A DNA stretch of 64,000 bases from Cyathus striatus (lineage: Eukaryota > Basidiomycota > Agaricomycetes > Agaricales > Nidulariaceae). This document shows, in pieces, positions 50,379 through 62,431 of this stretch. The stretch's first letter is position 1. Every line of letters starts with the position of its first letter. Both the position numbers and the translations under genes were made by a program. The notes under the pieces were generated by a model that did no database searches, was not told where the DNA came from, and worked only from the letters and a program-made list of their open reading frames with translations. The stretch covers positions 1,302,001 through 1,366,000 of the forward strand of contig JAOVFP010000023.1 in assembly GCA_025738555.1 (NCBI GenBank), given 5' to 3'.

Positions 50379-53300
50379 GGAGCGGTCCTCTGGACACCAC
50401 ACAAGCCGAGGACCGCGTTGTTCCCCCTTGTGCGCAGCCGATGCAGGTAAGACTCAACGCTTCCGCTCTTTCCGACCCCAATGCCCTTCATATTCCACTT
50501 TGTAGTACCATCCATGCTCTCCCTACACCCTGTACAGTTTCATATAGCGCTCTAGTCGATTCGGGTTCTACCCATTGTTTTATGGATTCATCTTTCGTTC
50601 GGACACATGCTATTCCTACCTCACCTACTCCACCTATCGCTCTCAGACTTTTCGATGGCACCACCAATCATGTTATAACCGAGTTCGTTACACTGCCTGT
50701 ACTATTCCCTACCGGTGAATGTATTACAGTTGAACTCTATGTGACACCTCTTGATTCCGTGTGTTCTGCAGTCCTAGGATACAATTGGCTCACCCGCTTC
50801 AATCCGTTGATTGACTGGGTATCGGGCTCATTAACATTCCGGACTCCAGACACTTCCGAGCAACTTCCGCTCAAATCCGGGATCTCGGAACCAGGTTCCG
50901 CTTCCGAGGATCCATCTCCGGTCACCTCTGATGAGTCTCTGCCACCTCCTCCTAGCATTTCGCTAATAAATGGTGCCGCCTTCTCGCGTGCATGCCGTTT
51001 AGAGGGAGCACAGACTTTCCGTATCCAGCTTGGTGCTGTCGCTTCCGCCGCTGCCCTCAATCCAGAGGAAGCTCCGGATCTCTCTTCAATACCGTCTGAG
51101 TATCACGAGTTTGCTGATGTATTTAGCAAGTCCCGGGCAGATACACTTGCCCCTCACCGTCCCTACGACTTAAAGATCAACCTAGAAGAAGGTGCTTCAC
51201 CTCCTGTAGGTCGGATCTATTCCCTTTCCCAATCCGAGCTTTCCGCTCTTCGGGAATTCATCGATGAACATATCCGGATCGGATTTATTCAACCTTCACG
51301 CTCTCCGCACGGGGCTCCCGTCCTTTTTGTCCGCAAGAAGGACGGATCGCTTCGGCTTTGTGTGGATTTCCGCGGGTTGAACGCTATTTCTAAAAAGGAT
51401 CGTTATCCTTTGCCACTCATTTCAGATTTGCTCGACAGTCCCCGTCGCGCCCGTATCTACACCAAGATCGACCTGCGTCATGCGTACCACCTGGTCCGCA
51501 TTGCGAGGACGATGAATGGAAAACCGCTTTCCGGACTCGCTATGGATCCTTTGAATGGCTAGTCATGCCCTTCGGACTTTCCAATGCACCCGCGGGTTTC
51601 AACGCTTCATGAACGATGTTTTCAAAGACCTTCTTGATGTGTGCGTCATAGTTTATTTGGATGACATCCTTATATACTCTGATAACCTTGCGCAACATCG
51701 CCAACATGTCAGGGAAGTTTTGCGTCGACTCCGGAAGCACGGGTTGTACGCGCGCGCGGATAAGTGTGAGTTCCACTCGGAATCCGTGGAATATCTCGGA
51801 TATATACTATCGCCCAACGGTCTCACCATGTCTCCAACAAAGGTGAAGACTATTCAAGAATGGCCGGAACCAAGGAAAGTAAAAGACATTCAATCCTTCC
51901 TTGGGTTCGCTAATTTCTATCGGCGTTTTATATACAACTATTCCGACATAGTTGTTCCGCTCACCCGCCTTACCCGGAAGGGTAATCCGTGGAACTTCTC
52001 GGAAAAATGCCGTTCCGCTTTCACTGAACTTAAGGACGCTTTCACGTCGGCACCCATTCTTACCCATTGGGTTCCCGACAAGCAGCTCATCGTGGAAACC
52101 GACGCTTCGGATTACGCGTTGGCTGCTATCCTGTCTATAGTTTCCGATGATGGCGAGATTCACCCTATCGCTTTCCACTCACGAACCTTTACACCTCCCG
52201 AGCTAAACTACGACACCCATGACAAGGAATTGCTTGCTATCTTCGAAGCATTCCAAGTCTGGCGTCATTACCTGGAAGGTTCCGGTTCACCCATTGACGT
52301 CGTCACAGACCACAAGAACTTGGAATACTTTTCCACAACCAAGATCTTGTCCCGACGACAAGCCCGATGGTCCGAGTATCTTTCCCAGTTCAATCTAGTT
52401 ATCCGCTTTCGACCCGGAAAACTCGGGGCGAAGCCGGATGCTCTGACTAGACGATGGGACGTCTACCCTAAAGAGGGGGATAGCGACTACGCTAAGGTCA
52501 ATCCGCATAACTATCGTCCAGTGTTCACACAGGAACAGCTTATCACTTCTCTCCGAGCAACATCACTTATTGTACCCGCTCTTCGCGCTAGTATCATCAT
52601 GGACATTGAACAGTTACATACTGACATATTATCAGCTCTCCCTAATGACCCGGTCGCAGTTATCCGAATGCGGACTCCCGAGAATCGTTGGACTGTAACC
52701 CCGGACGGTTTCCTCCGTCTAGATAACCGGATCTATGTTCCGGACTCCGGAACCCTTCGGCTTCGGGTTTTACAGTACAAACACGACCACCCGCTTTCAG
52801 GACACCTTGGACAGAACAAGACCCTCGAGCTAATTCGACGCGAATATACTTGGCCGCTTATACGGACGTTTGTAAAGGACTATTGTAAGTCTTGTAATAC
52901 TTGCATGCGTTCTAAACCACAGCGCCACCGCCCGTACGGAACCCTGAAACAACTTCCGGTTCCCGGACGCCCATGGCATTCGATATCTATGGATTTCATA
53001 GATCAACTTCCAAAATCATCGGCTTCCAAGTATGATTCTATACTCGTTATCGTGGATCGTTTCTCCAAGCAGTCTATCTTCATTCCCACTCATACCACTT
53101 GCTCTTCTTCCGACCTTGCGCTTCTATTTGTACTTCATGTCTTTTCCAAGCACGGAGTCCCGGAACACATCACTTCCGATCGTGGTTCCGAGTTTGTGTC
53201 GCATTTCTTCCGTTCCCTCGGTACAGCCCTCGACATCACTTTACATTTCACCTCGGGTTATCACCCCGAAGGCGACGGCCAAACGGAACGCACAAACCAA

Positions 53301-54076
53301 ACTCTGGAACAATACCTTCGGGCCTACTGCAACTACCAGCAGGATAACTGGTGTGATCTCTTACCTCTTGCTGAATTTGCTTACAATAATGCACCGAGCG
53401 CAACCACAGGAATTTCACCGTTCTACGCAAACAAGGGTTATCACCCGAACCTTGCGATACATCCGGAACGTGATCTCACTTCCGCTCGTGCCCGGCACTT
53501 CGCAGTAAACCTCGAGGAACTTCACGAGATGCTTCGGACCGAAATACTCAGTGCGCAGAAACGTTATCAAACACCCGCCGATGCGCGTCGCAAACCCGCA
53601 CCCGCATTCCCTGTCGGGACAAAGGTATACGTTAAAGCCGAGTACTTCCGGACAACCCGACCATCCGGAAACTTGCAGAAAAGTTCCTAGGACCTTTTGA
53701 AGTCATCGCACTTGCCGGATCGCATTCGCGTACCTTGCGCCTTCCAGAACAATTTCGTGCAGTCCACCCAGTATTCCATGTATCCATGCTTGAACCCAAT
53801 ACTGAAAATACTATCCCAGATCGCATTATTCCTCCACCACCACCTGTCCAGGTTGATGGTGATATTGAATACGAGGTCTCGGAAATATTGGACTCTAAAC
53901 TGGATCGTCGTTTGCGTTGCAAACTGAGGTACTACGTACGCTGGCTAGGGTATGAAGGGACAGATGAAGAGTTTTCATGGCTTCCAGCCACGGAACTGGA
54001 ACACGCTACGGATATCATTGAAGAGTTCCACTCCCGCTATCCGGATAAGCCCGGCCCTACTCCTATTTCTTAATTT
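50373..54076 (+). pseudogene. pol: Pol polyprotein of gypsy copy 2, three frame breaks
   Basis: Domains in order: aspartic protease (ALVDSGSTHCF, about 50555); reverse transcriptase ([17 protein letters not shown] about 51365, YLDD about 51655); RNase H ([13 protein letters not shown] about 52098); integrase zinc module (HDHPLSGHLG.. CKSCNTC, about 52785-52905); integrase core (MDFIDQLP, TSDRGSEFV, ERTNQTLEQ; 52990-53310); chromodomain (YVRWLGYEGTDEEFSWLP, 53870-54010). The frame slips by one base at about 51507, 51601 and 53670. Each is a missing C relative to copy 1 or to the expected reading. Between the first two, the region with MPFGLSNAP is out of frame. Identity to copy 1 is otherwise near complete, so these may be sequence errors in a potentially recent element. 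Confidence 0.9.
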
Positions 54077-54197
54077 TCACGTTACTTATTATCCGCTTGC
54101 AGTTTCACCTTATACAAAAACCAAAAACAACGAATAACAACCAAAAAGCGAGATACAAGTACATTAGAACTTTGGTAACGTGTTACGATCATTTCCA

Positions 54198-55321
54198 TCA
54201 CTCCCTCTGCGTCTGCGACTCGACCCGAGCTCCTACTTCACCTTCCGACGCAATCCCGGAACCCGTAACAACTTCCTCGTACGCATCCGGATCCCGGAGG
54301 CGTTCCGCGAGCAGGGTTTCGATGTTGGAAACATGGACGACGTGCTTGGATACTTCGGCAACTACTCGTGACAACTTACCAAGTTCGCCTACCACTTTAC
54401 GATTGGTATCCGCGAGGTTTCCGAGTTGAGTGATCATCTCCCTTTGCAAAGAGATGATAGTATCGTTCTGCAGCCGCATCGCGCTTAGGATGGATGTTGC
54501 GACATTCATGGAAGTGGACAAGGAGACCAGATTAGCAGAATCGTTTGCACTAGAGGATCGGAACGATGGACCCGCTACTGCGGATGAAGGACGGATCAAC
54601 TCATCATCCGTGTCGTCGATCCGAGCCCGCTTCATGCTTTGACGAGACGACTGGCGAGATGGCGCAACGGATGGGGGACCCATGTGAGTATCCGAGTGTT
54701 CCGAAGGACCGGATGGAACGGGACTTGTTCCGGCTTTGTTCCGGCCTCGAGTGCTAAGGGAACATTTTCCCTTAAGCACCCCGCAAGCAACGCAAGCACT
54801 ACAGGGAGTTCCTATAAACTATACAGACCGATAATCATGTTTTACTCACCTGTTTGACTCCCTCAAGCGATAACACTCAGTTCCCCGATCCTGACAGTTT
54901 ATGCAAGGCACATCATGATAGTATCGTAGTTCCTTTGGCTCCCCAGAATCATCTGTACCCTTACCCTTACTATTTCCTATGTTTCCACCACTTTCCGCCT
55001 CATATCCAGAACCCGTCACGTCTCCCGACGCTTCCGACCCACTCCCGACACTCGTCTCCGTCGGATTTACGACCCGCGGCGTAACCGCATTTGCCGCCGT
55101 CCCGGAACGAACAGAGGGAAGTGTTGCCGGTGGAACAGCTACGTACGCGGCGTTCTCCCGCCTTGGAGCCGGATTTATAGGCCTCGGCTTTGGTCTCGGC
55201 TTTCCGGAACTACTCCGGGATGCTGGAGTCGAATTTTCTGACTGTTGGTTGGCCGCACGATAGGCTAGGAAAGCAGCATAATCTTCGAAGAAATATTTGC
55301 TAGATTGACACTCTTATCCAT
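54198..55321 (-). CDS. Antisense spliced gene inside gypsy copy 2, Zn2Cys6-like
   Basis: Two exons on the minus strand, 55321-54850 and 54798-54198, joined across a 51-nt intron (GTGAGT..TGTAG). Splicing brings CINCQDRGTEC and CVACGVLKGKC together, giving C-x2-C-x6-C-x9-C-x2-C-x6-C, the spacing of fungal Zn2Cys6 DNA-binding clusters. The N-terminal ~145 residues are Ser/Pro-rich. A C-terminal coiled-coil-like helix follows (LQNDTIISLQREMITQLGNL). About 357 residues, if one T is missing in the run at about 55293; as given, the ATG frame stops early there. It ends 122 bp from the pol stop, convergent with it. It is not a retroviral gene I know. It may be a captured host regulator or an accessory gene of this lineage. 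Confidence 0.6.
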
Positions 55322-55450
55322 GATGGGGGTTAGAAAGGAATCAGATGCGCATATGTTCTCTTATTTGAACATCTACTGACCAATAGGATTTCTCGTATTA
55401 TTTTTAGTTATATTTTCTCGCACACAGTATGACCTCGTGGGCTCGGCCCT

Positions 55451-55463
55451 AAAAGGGGGATAC
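55451..55463 (+). promoter_or_regulatory. Polypurine tract of gypsy copy 2
   Basis: AAAAGGGGGATAC lies directly before the 3' LTR start (TGTTATATCC at 55464), the usual place for plus-strand DNA priming. Confidence 0.8.
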
Positions 55464-56237
55464 TGTTATATCCATGTCCGGATACATCGTGCCGACGTTC
55501 CCACGTGACCTTCTAACATACCCGGTCCGTTCCCGGAATGTACCGCTTCGGGTTTACACTTCCCGACGTTCCCGCCCGGGAACGTACCCAGAACCCGTCG
55601 GGTTTTCTATCAGGTATCCCGGATACGTACTTTCTCTTATGACGGCCTCACCGCGTCATCATTCTATTACTCCTCCCTTCCATTCCTACTTATACGTTTC
55701 ATTATGGCCTTTGTAGATTAGTTCCTTATTCTTCATTCTGAGCGCGTCATTTGCGCCCCTACTCCGCTTTGCCAAGACTTCATTTCCTACTTACTCCTTT
55801 GACTTGTCCTTTGTATAATACTTCTACATTCGTATCTACAGGTTCCTACTTAGTATAAGTAGTCTTCCAGATGTAATAGGTAGTCTTCAGTATTCGTATC
55901 AACTCTGTACACTTTCTTCCTACTCTAAGTTCCGAAACCCGCTCCGGGTTTTCCTTCGGGTTTCTCTCCCGCTACCTAGTGTAGTGGCGAAGCCTTCTCT
56001 TATACTCTAGAACGTCTTCCTTTGTTACATATCATCTTACTCGAAATACGAACCATTCCCTGGGGATATCCAGGCGGCGCAGCACACAAGCTGAAGCCAC
56101 GGTTCTTTCCGCACTCCGCTCTACGTTTCCGCACCTTCGGGTACTTAGTTCTTCCGGGTTTCGTTATAGTTCTCCCACACCCTCCGGGTGTCTTCCCGCA
56201 ACCACTTCTAAGCAGGAAGAGAATCGTACTCGTAACA
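55464..56237 (+). repeat. 3' LTR of gypsy copy 2 (774 bp), divergent U5 end
   Basis: Starts TGTTATATCC and ends CTCGTAACA. Relative to the 5' LTR there are several CpG transitions near the start. Near the end it has a different stretch (CACCTTCGGGTACTTAGTTC against CACCCGTACTTACTTC) plus small indels. The 5' LTR is closer to the LTR of copy 1 than to this one. Confidence 0.93.
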
Positions 56238-56381
56238 ATTTTCATTCTTAGTGTTATTATATGATACAATGGGGGCAGGGTGATTACCTTCGTTTCTGTT
56301 TCAACGTATGGGATTTCTATTGTAACCACGGGTTTGTCACTGCACCGCAACAGTTCATGTAATGTTTTACTAGAGTATAAG

Positions 56382-59300
56382 TTATAGACTTGCATATCCG
56401 TCGCCGTCATCGTCTGACTCTAGGCTGTCATCATCGGTCTCTTTGCTATCTGCCTCTTCGTCTGCACTACTATCGTCAGCCACCTCTTCATCGTTGATCT
56501 CATCACTATCTGAGTAACTTGCTGAAGTATCCCTGTTGACGTTCATATCGTTCATCTCATATTCAAGATCTTTATCTGTTTCATCTGGAATCGGAGATGG
56601 CGCATTTGTCAGGTGACCAACACCACCTCCGTAGTGCCTCATCACCATGTCGTGATCAATGAATCTACACACATTAGAAAATGCTTGTCACTGTATCATG
56701 CTGAACAAGACTTACATTCCAACATAAAAGTTAGTCCAATCATCTTCCACATCTTTTCGTGCTAACGTCGAGTCCACAGGAAGTAGTTCTTTTGTGCGCC
56801 CATCTGAAAAGGCAGGTATTAAATGGGCTCCCCGGACAACGAGGGCTGGATCTAGAAAACCAAATGCATAGGGATCCATAGAGGGAACATATCCTATCTT
56901 TGGAAGTTTCCCCTGACGAAACCCAGACATGTATCCATGTTCATCACCGAACCACCAAACCCAAAGGAAAGGTATGTCTGTTATGGACTCGGTTTGTATG
57001 TTGGGATGATCACATGTAACTTTAGTGTGAAAAATGCCAATTACTCTTGCATACCAGTATGTTTGCCCACTCTCGCATGTGTCTGGTGGGCGTACCATAA
57101 TGTCTGCGTGATTATTTGGATTGACAATGTCTTGACTGCGTCATATGTCATATGTTGTGTAATTGAACCTGCATGTTTGAACTGAGTAGATCCGATCTCC
57201 AGAGAAACGAACTGAGTTTCTGTCTTGGTCAGAAAATTCGCCATATGTGTCCCCATTGAAGGTACAGTGAAGAAGATATCCAAGGATATGCTCCTGGAGC
57301 TTGGGAATGAAGTCCTAGTGACATTGCTGGTAAGTTTGAAGTGCTTTTTATATGGGTTCCATTTACACACCTTCACAGAGGGATCACCTGCATGCTGTCT
57401 AACAAACGAGTGCAATTGAATTGGATGATTTCGAGAATTTGGCATTTGATAATGGACATCAAATTCACTATTGGCGGTATCGGTGCCATCAAGATTTTGC
57501 TGTTGATGTTTGCATTTATGTTTTGCGGCACGTGCTCGCTCATCTCTCCAATACTGTCTGGCAATCTGGCTCGTGGCCTTACATTTATTTGTTAAACCAT
57601 ATAAACACTTTACAACTCGGTGCACAAGCTCCCCCTGAAGTTGATCAGTGGTATGCCGGTGGGTTCGCAAATAGCTAAATGCTCAAAACTTACAAGTTGA
57701 GTAGAATAGGAATCCATGCCTCCAAATAGGCAGATAGTATGGACATAATCACCAAGTGCATGCCATTTGTAAGTAAGCAAGTTAAGTATTCGTGGTTTTC
57801 TGGCTGATGTATGTGTACCATTAGAGTCTTGAGCCTGATTGAGAGTACATTTTCGATGGCTTCAAGCTTCAGCTTCCTTTGGAAGCTCTACTGTTGTAAA
57901 TTCACTGCAAGTTAGGTCTCGGAATTTTCTCATTAATTGTCCAAACTCTTTTGTCAACAGCTCCAAGTGCAACAAGGTAGAATCTGTTTGAAGTCGAAGT
58001 TTAGCAAATCCATGCCACTCCGTGGTACGGTATAGCAGCAACATCAGGTGAGTATTATGTGGCTCATCCAGTAGACCTTCAAAGGCAGGTATAGCACACT
58101 ATATTTTGAAGTTTTGAATGATAGATTTTGTGTAAGTTTATTATATTGCTTACTTGAAGTATGTCTTCGAAGTCACGGGCAGCAAGCTTCTTCATCTCTG
58201 AGGTGTTGCTTGTAAATCTTCGGATTGTATCTAATCCGAATGTGGGCATTTGACGAAATCTTTACCGCAATCAGCTCAACCACCCTATAAACAAGAAATT
58301 GAAATACGCACTGGCGGTCTAGCTCCGTTACTAACCTGCCATCTAGAGCGGCAGCATAAAGTATCCATATCAGGTGTGTTAACAGACTTTTCCAAACACC
58401 GAGCTCAAATTCATGCATGAAGTCTACAACAAGCATCCTTGAAGTGTCAAAGTCATCACCTATGCGGTCAATGAATGCATTCTATTCAGTTTGGTACATC
58501 AGTCCTGTGTTTCCAGAGTCTATAAGGAATATGTACTATTGTTGGAACTGACGATGTAGGCTTCAGTAAATTGTTCACCACTGTACCACCTATAGGTTTT
58601 GCTAATCTATAGATGAAATAACGACTATGCTCAATATTATCTATTAAAAACTTCCGGATATTGCTAAAACGGAACTTGATGTCTTGCACTAGACCCATTA
58701 AGTCCAACTTAGACTTTGAAACAAGACAACGAGGACAAGGGCACAGTCCTTTATCACGTATCGTTGCAAGTAGAACTCTGCATCAAAGATTTGTTTACCA
58801 CAAGCATCTGAAATAATTGAATATACGCACTTTTCAGGGTAATCAGCGGAGTAAGTAAATATACGTGGGTATATACGTCACTCGACCCCATCGGAACATT
58901 TGACAACAATACCATATTTATAGGCATGAATGAATTTGTCATCAAGAAGTAGCCGCCATACAGCATGCATGAGTTCACATCGACAGTGAGTAAGAATGTC
59001 CCTCTTTTGTGTATTCCATTTTGAATGATATTGCACTAGTTTATCTTGAAAGGAATCAGGGATAGAGGGAATATATGCGACATGGTGGCATGCTCCTGAA
59101 GATGGCTGAGAGCAAATGTATTTCGAAAGGTTACTGAAGAGCAGGTAGATTGGCCAAAGTTTTGCATTGCTGAAGTTGGTCAAATGAGTTGCATCTGACC
59201 AAAACATGAGGGCTGCAACCACCTTTTCATGTTTACAATATGGGTCGTCAGGGGAAACAGGTGCCTGTTGTACTTTATCATGCTCCTTGATGAACACATC

Positions 59301-60549
59301 TGAATCATAAACCTCAGAATAAATTCGTTCATCCTCTCCAGTAACCGGTGAGGTATGAAATAGCTTATAAGGTGAGTAGTGAAGTTTTGATGCTAGAGGA
59401 TGATCTGAGAATGCCGCTTTAATAATGCTGAGAAGACTTCTTAAATGCAAGCCAGGTATAGAAAAAGTACGAGCAGGAACTTCCTTGTCTCCAGACAGCA
59501 CTTGGATGGGTACAGCAGTCTCTGTGAATGACTGTAGCAATGGGGATTTCTGATCTGCATCATCTATCCATTGGTTTTCTCGCTGAGCTGAAAAACCTTT
59601 GAGGTCGGAGCTTTTGAAGTTAGGATGAAGGAGTACATCATTTACCAGTCGATCAGTTTCACCATTGGACTTCATGGTGCTTCCGCTATTCTGCCAATCC
59701 ATAAGAAGTGAAATACTTTCATTTGCATGAACAGTGGAATCCAAAAATTTATCGTCGCTGGGAGCTTCTACCTTGTTGGACATTCGAGATGGGGTAATCA
59801 AGTCGTCAGATGACACAACTGCATCAGGATCATGGGATGGTCGATGAAGATATTCACGCCAAATGCCAAATGTGTTGGCTATTGTTCGTAAACGATCACG
59901 AATAAATAGTACAACTCATGGTAGTTGACTGCGAGAAGGGATTTCTTCCTGATCTTCTGGCAGTGGCTGCAAAGACCTCGGCGGCTCAGGAAGAATATCC
60001 CTGTACCTCCTCGGTAGATGAGTACCTCTACCAATGCGTGTTTGTTGAATGGGAGGAGAATGAGGGTGACTTGGTAGTGCCTCTGCATCTGCACTGACTG
60101 AAGGCCCTGGTTCAGCTGTATCATTCTGACTTGGCACTTCCAGTGGTGTATCGGGCAACATATCAGTATCTTGGACATAGAGTATATCTGTTTCATTGAC
60201 TAATATCGTTTCATCCACAGCATTATGCATTACATTGTTGGACTAATGAATAGGATCTTATTTAAAGAACCAACATACTGAGGTATGGGATACATACTTG
60301 TGATACACGGTGATTCTTTGCTTCTAAATAACGTTTTTTTGATGCTGACTGATGTATGTGCACAATAGATTGAAGGTACCCAGTGCATTTCTTCTGGTGA
60401 AGGGTTACTCCTCTGCGAGTTTCAGCAACAAAATTATCTGGGCATTTGAGCGAGCATTTGAACATAAGTATTAAGCATGTAATAATGAAGCAGATACAAA
60501 TTATAAGCATTAGAACGACAACTTGTATGCCCTTGGGAGGGGGAATCAA
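56382..60549 (-). CDS. Plavaka-type transposase, one in-frame stop
   Basis: Multi-exon minus-strand gene. The first recognisable exon (about 60480) has a C2HC-type finger (KCPDNFVAETRRGVTLHQKKC shortened: C..F..GVTLHQKKC). Next is a Ser/Pro-rich stretch with RIGRGTHLPRRYRD, then the large exon 59816-58878 with YSPYKLFHT, GEDERIYSEVYDSD and FWSDATHLTNFSNAKLWPIY, the Plavaka core. Downstream are VVDFMHEFELGVWKSLL (about 58410), FGLDTIRRFTSN, SEMKKLAARDFEDIL and GELVHRVVK. An acidic tail ends at 56382. Apparent breaks at 58480 and 58280 resolve as GT-AG introns of 56 and 52 nt. One TGA (59916-59918) remains, consistent with a CGA-to-TGA change, so the gene may be dead. The exact start is uncertain. 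Terminal repeats were not found. Confidence 0.85.
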
Positions 60550-60857
60550 GGTGCATAGGGTGTTGCTAGTATCCGGTGTGGACTTTGATTATCAATGTTG
60601 GGTCCATGCGCTCAGTTTCACTATGACCGTAACTTTGAAGTTCCCACTATAGACTGTCAATGCTGGGTCCATCACTATCCGGTTTTGCTTTGACCATAAA
60701 GATCCAGACATCTGGAGGACTTCCAGATGGCAAGCACTAACCGATACACAATAAGCAGTCACTAACCAATACACATTAAATAGCCACTTCATGAAGATCA
60801 TATCGTACCATCACTTCCCCTCTCATATTCACTCTCACCCCAATTACACACAACACT
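60550..60857. promoter_or_regulatory. Shared divergent intergenic region
   Basis: About 300 bp separate the Plavaka gene (minus) and the DUF6698 gene (plus). It contains an imperfect direct duplication of ~65 bp (TCAATGTTGGGTCCAT at about 60592, TCAATGCTGGGTCCAT at about 60657) and a shorter one (CACTAACC..ATACACA at about 60735 and 60763). A bidirectional promoter is inferred only from position. Confidence 0.4.
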
Positions 60858-62431
60858 ATGAACTCTGAAGCCTCTGATAGCGAAGTGGCTCTCTCCCCAG
60901 AAGCCGAATTGCTGAAATACAAGTGTATTGTGTTAGCAATGTCTACAAAGGCAAATAGCACGCAATCGAAGAAGCAACCCAGGTAAGGATTTCTGGTAAA
61001 TTGACAATATATCCATCTTATTAGTTGTTTTATTCACTAGGATTGCATCCACTGCCTCCCTTGGTAGGGGGATTCGTCATCTCGTTACCTTACATGGAAG
61101 TCTGCAAGAAGTCATTTTGGATGCAGATTTGCATGAGCTCGCTGCCGCTGGTGATGCTGATAGCGAGGATACTGACTTTCTGGATGGTCTCGCACCGGAA
61201 CATGTTGCTATAGTGAAACGGGAGTATGTTTGATTTCTACAAAATTTCATTTCAGTTTTATTAATACAGTTTATTCATAGTCGAGCTCGTAACTATGCTG
61301 CACACTTAATTCTTCGCCAGCTAATTCCTGGGTTTGAGAAGTTCCTTGTGGAGATGGACCCTGATCAAATCAGTGAATTCTTCTCGAAGGTCAGTACTTT
61401 GCGCAATTTTTAGGTTGACTTAAGTCTCAGTGATTTATTGTGCAGCTTGAGAGGCGGGCCAATGATGCCCATGCACACGACACACGAGAGCTGAAGGAAG
61501 CCCTTGCCAATTGGCTAAACACGAGTTCCACTCCACCTAGCCCCCCTCTTATTCCTGATGATCGCTTGAACCGGGGTATCCAGCACGATCTCCTGGGCTA
61601 TTATCTCTGTCCTATAACATTGGACTGGAATGACATAGTGTATGTTTCACTTCTTTGTGATGTATTCTTACTAATTCTTTTTGGCTCCCTAGAATCCGAA
61701 ACAAAATTCGGGCTGGCAATGACCCTGACTACACCATCAGCTCAACATACTTTTGCCACTTCCTCTATCGTAAGTTTGAAGGGGATGTTCTTGATCTTGA
61801 GGATGGGTTTTTAAGGAGCCATATGCTCGTAAAGGTATGCTTTTTATGTTAGAGATTTCTATGTTATTCTAATTGTTACTGTAGGCTTTTCATCATATCT
61901 TCACTTCTCCAGGATCAGCAAGAGGCATCCAGCTCGATCAAGAGAATGACTCTGACATTGGTAGTACTACGTCTAGGCCCCACTACCGCAGGCCACATAC
62001 ATGTCATGATGTCGCAACCCTTCTCCATATGAAGGCGGTGACGCCTAGGTCCATTGCCTATGTCTGCGCTCAAGTAGGTTACTAATATTCATTATATACT
62101 CACAATACTTACATTGTTGGCTCTTTTTCAGGTCCACTTTGCGCTGTCAAGCGCACCAAGTTGGACAATGGAGTATGAAGGCTTCCACTACGGTGATTTT
62201 TACCATTTCATCGTGGATTATTTTGAGGTTGTCAGTGGCAAGCAAGCTAAGGAACGGGTTAGGGCACTTCTTACCTGGTGGAACTGGTATGTATCTATGG
62301 GATCATTACCTAACCCCACTAATTTATGGATTAGGAAAATATTCCCTCAGTCTGTTGCCACTGCTCCTCCAATGAATGCACTCGCTACATCCCTAGATAG
62401 ACTTCATGTGGCTAGGAGGAGGCGTGAATGA
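60858..62431 (+). CDS. DUF6698-type protein, 7 exons, intact
   Basis: Exons 60858-60982, 61041-61223, 61281-61389, 61446-61639, 61693-61834, 61885-62073 and 62132-62431 give 1242 nt, a 413-residue protein without stops. Recognisable pieces are LILRQLIPGFEKFLVEMDPD, FFSKLERRANDAHAHDTREL, a GIQHDLLGYYLCPITLDW block, FLRSHMLVKAFHHIFTSPGS, TPRSIAYVCAQVHFALSS and a final LTWWNWYV. This is the order of the DUF6698 family, which is greatly expanded in mushroom-forming fungi and has no known function. It lies head-to-head with the Plavaka transposase and is the best preserved gene on this side of the window. Confidence 0.85.

Larger units (their letters stand above)
48066..56237 (+). mobile_element. 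Ty3/gypsy chromovirus copy 2, both LTRs present
   Basis: Order: 5' LTR, gag, protease, reverse transcriptase, RNase H, integrase, chromodomain, an antisense spliced gene, polypurine tract, 3' LTR. The pol order with RNase H before integrase and the C-terminal chromodomain place it in the chromovirus branch of Ty3/gypsy (Metaviridae). The five bases outside the two LTRs differ (ATCCC and ATTTT), so there is no target-site duplication. The two LTRs differ in length (765 and 774 bp). Confidence 0.95.

Noticed and set aside
58173..58490. Apparent frameshift and stop in the Plavaka gene
   Set aside because: Both resolve as introns of 52 and 56 nt with GT-AG ends, and the joined exons give the expected family motifs.
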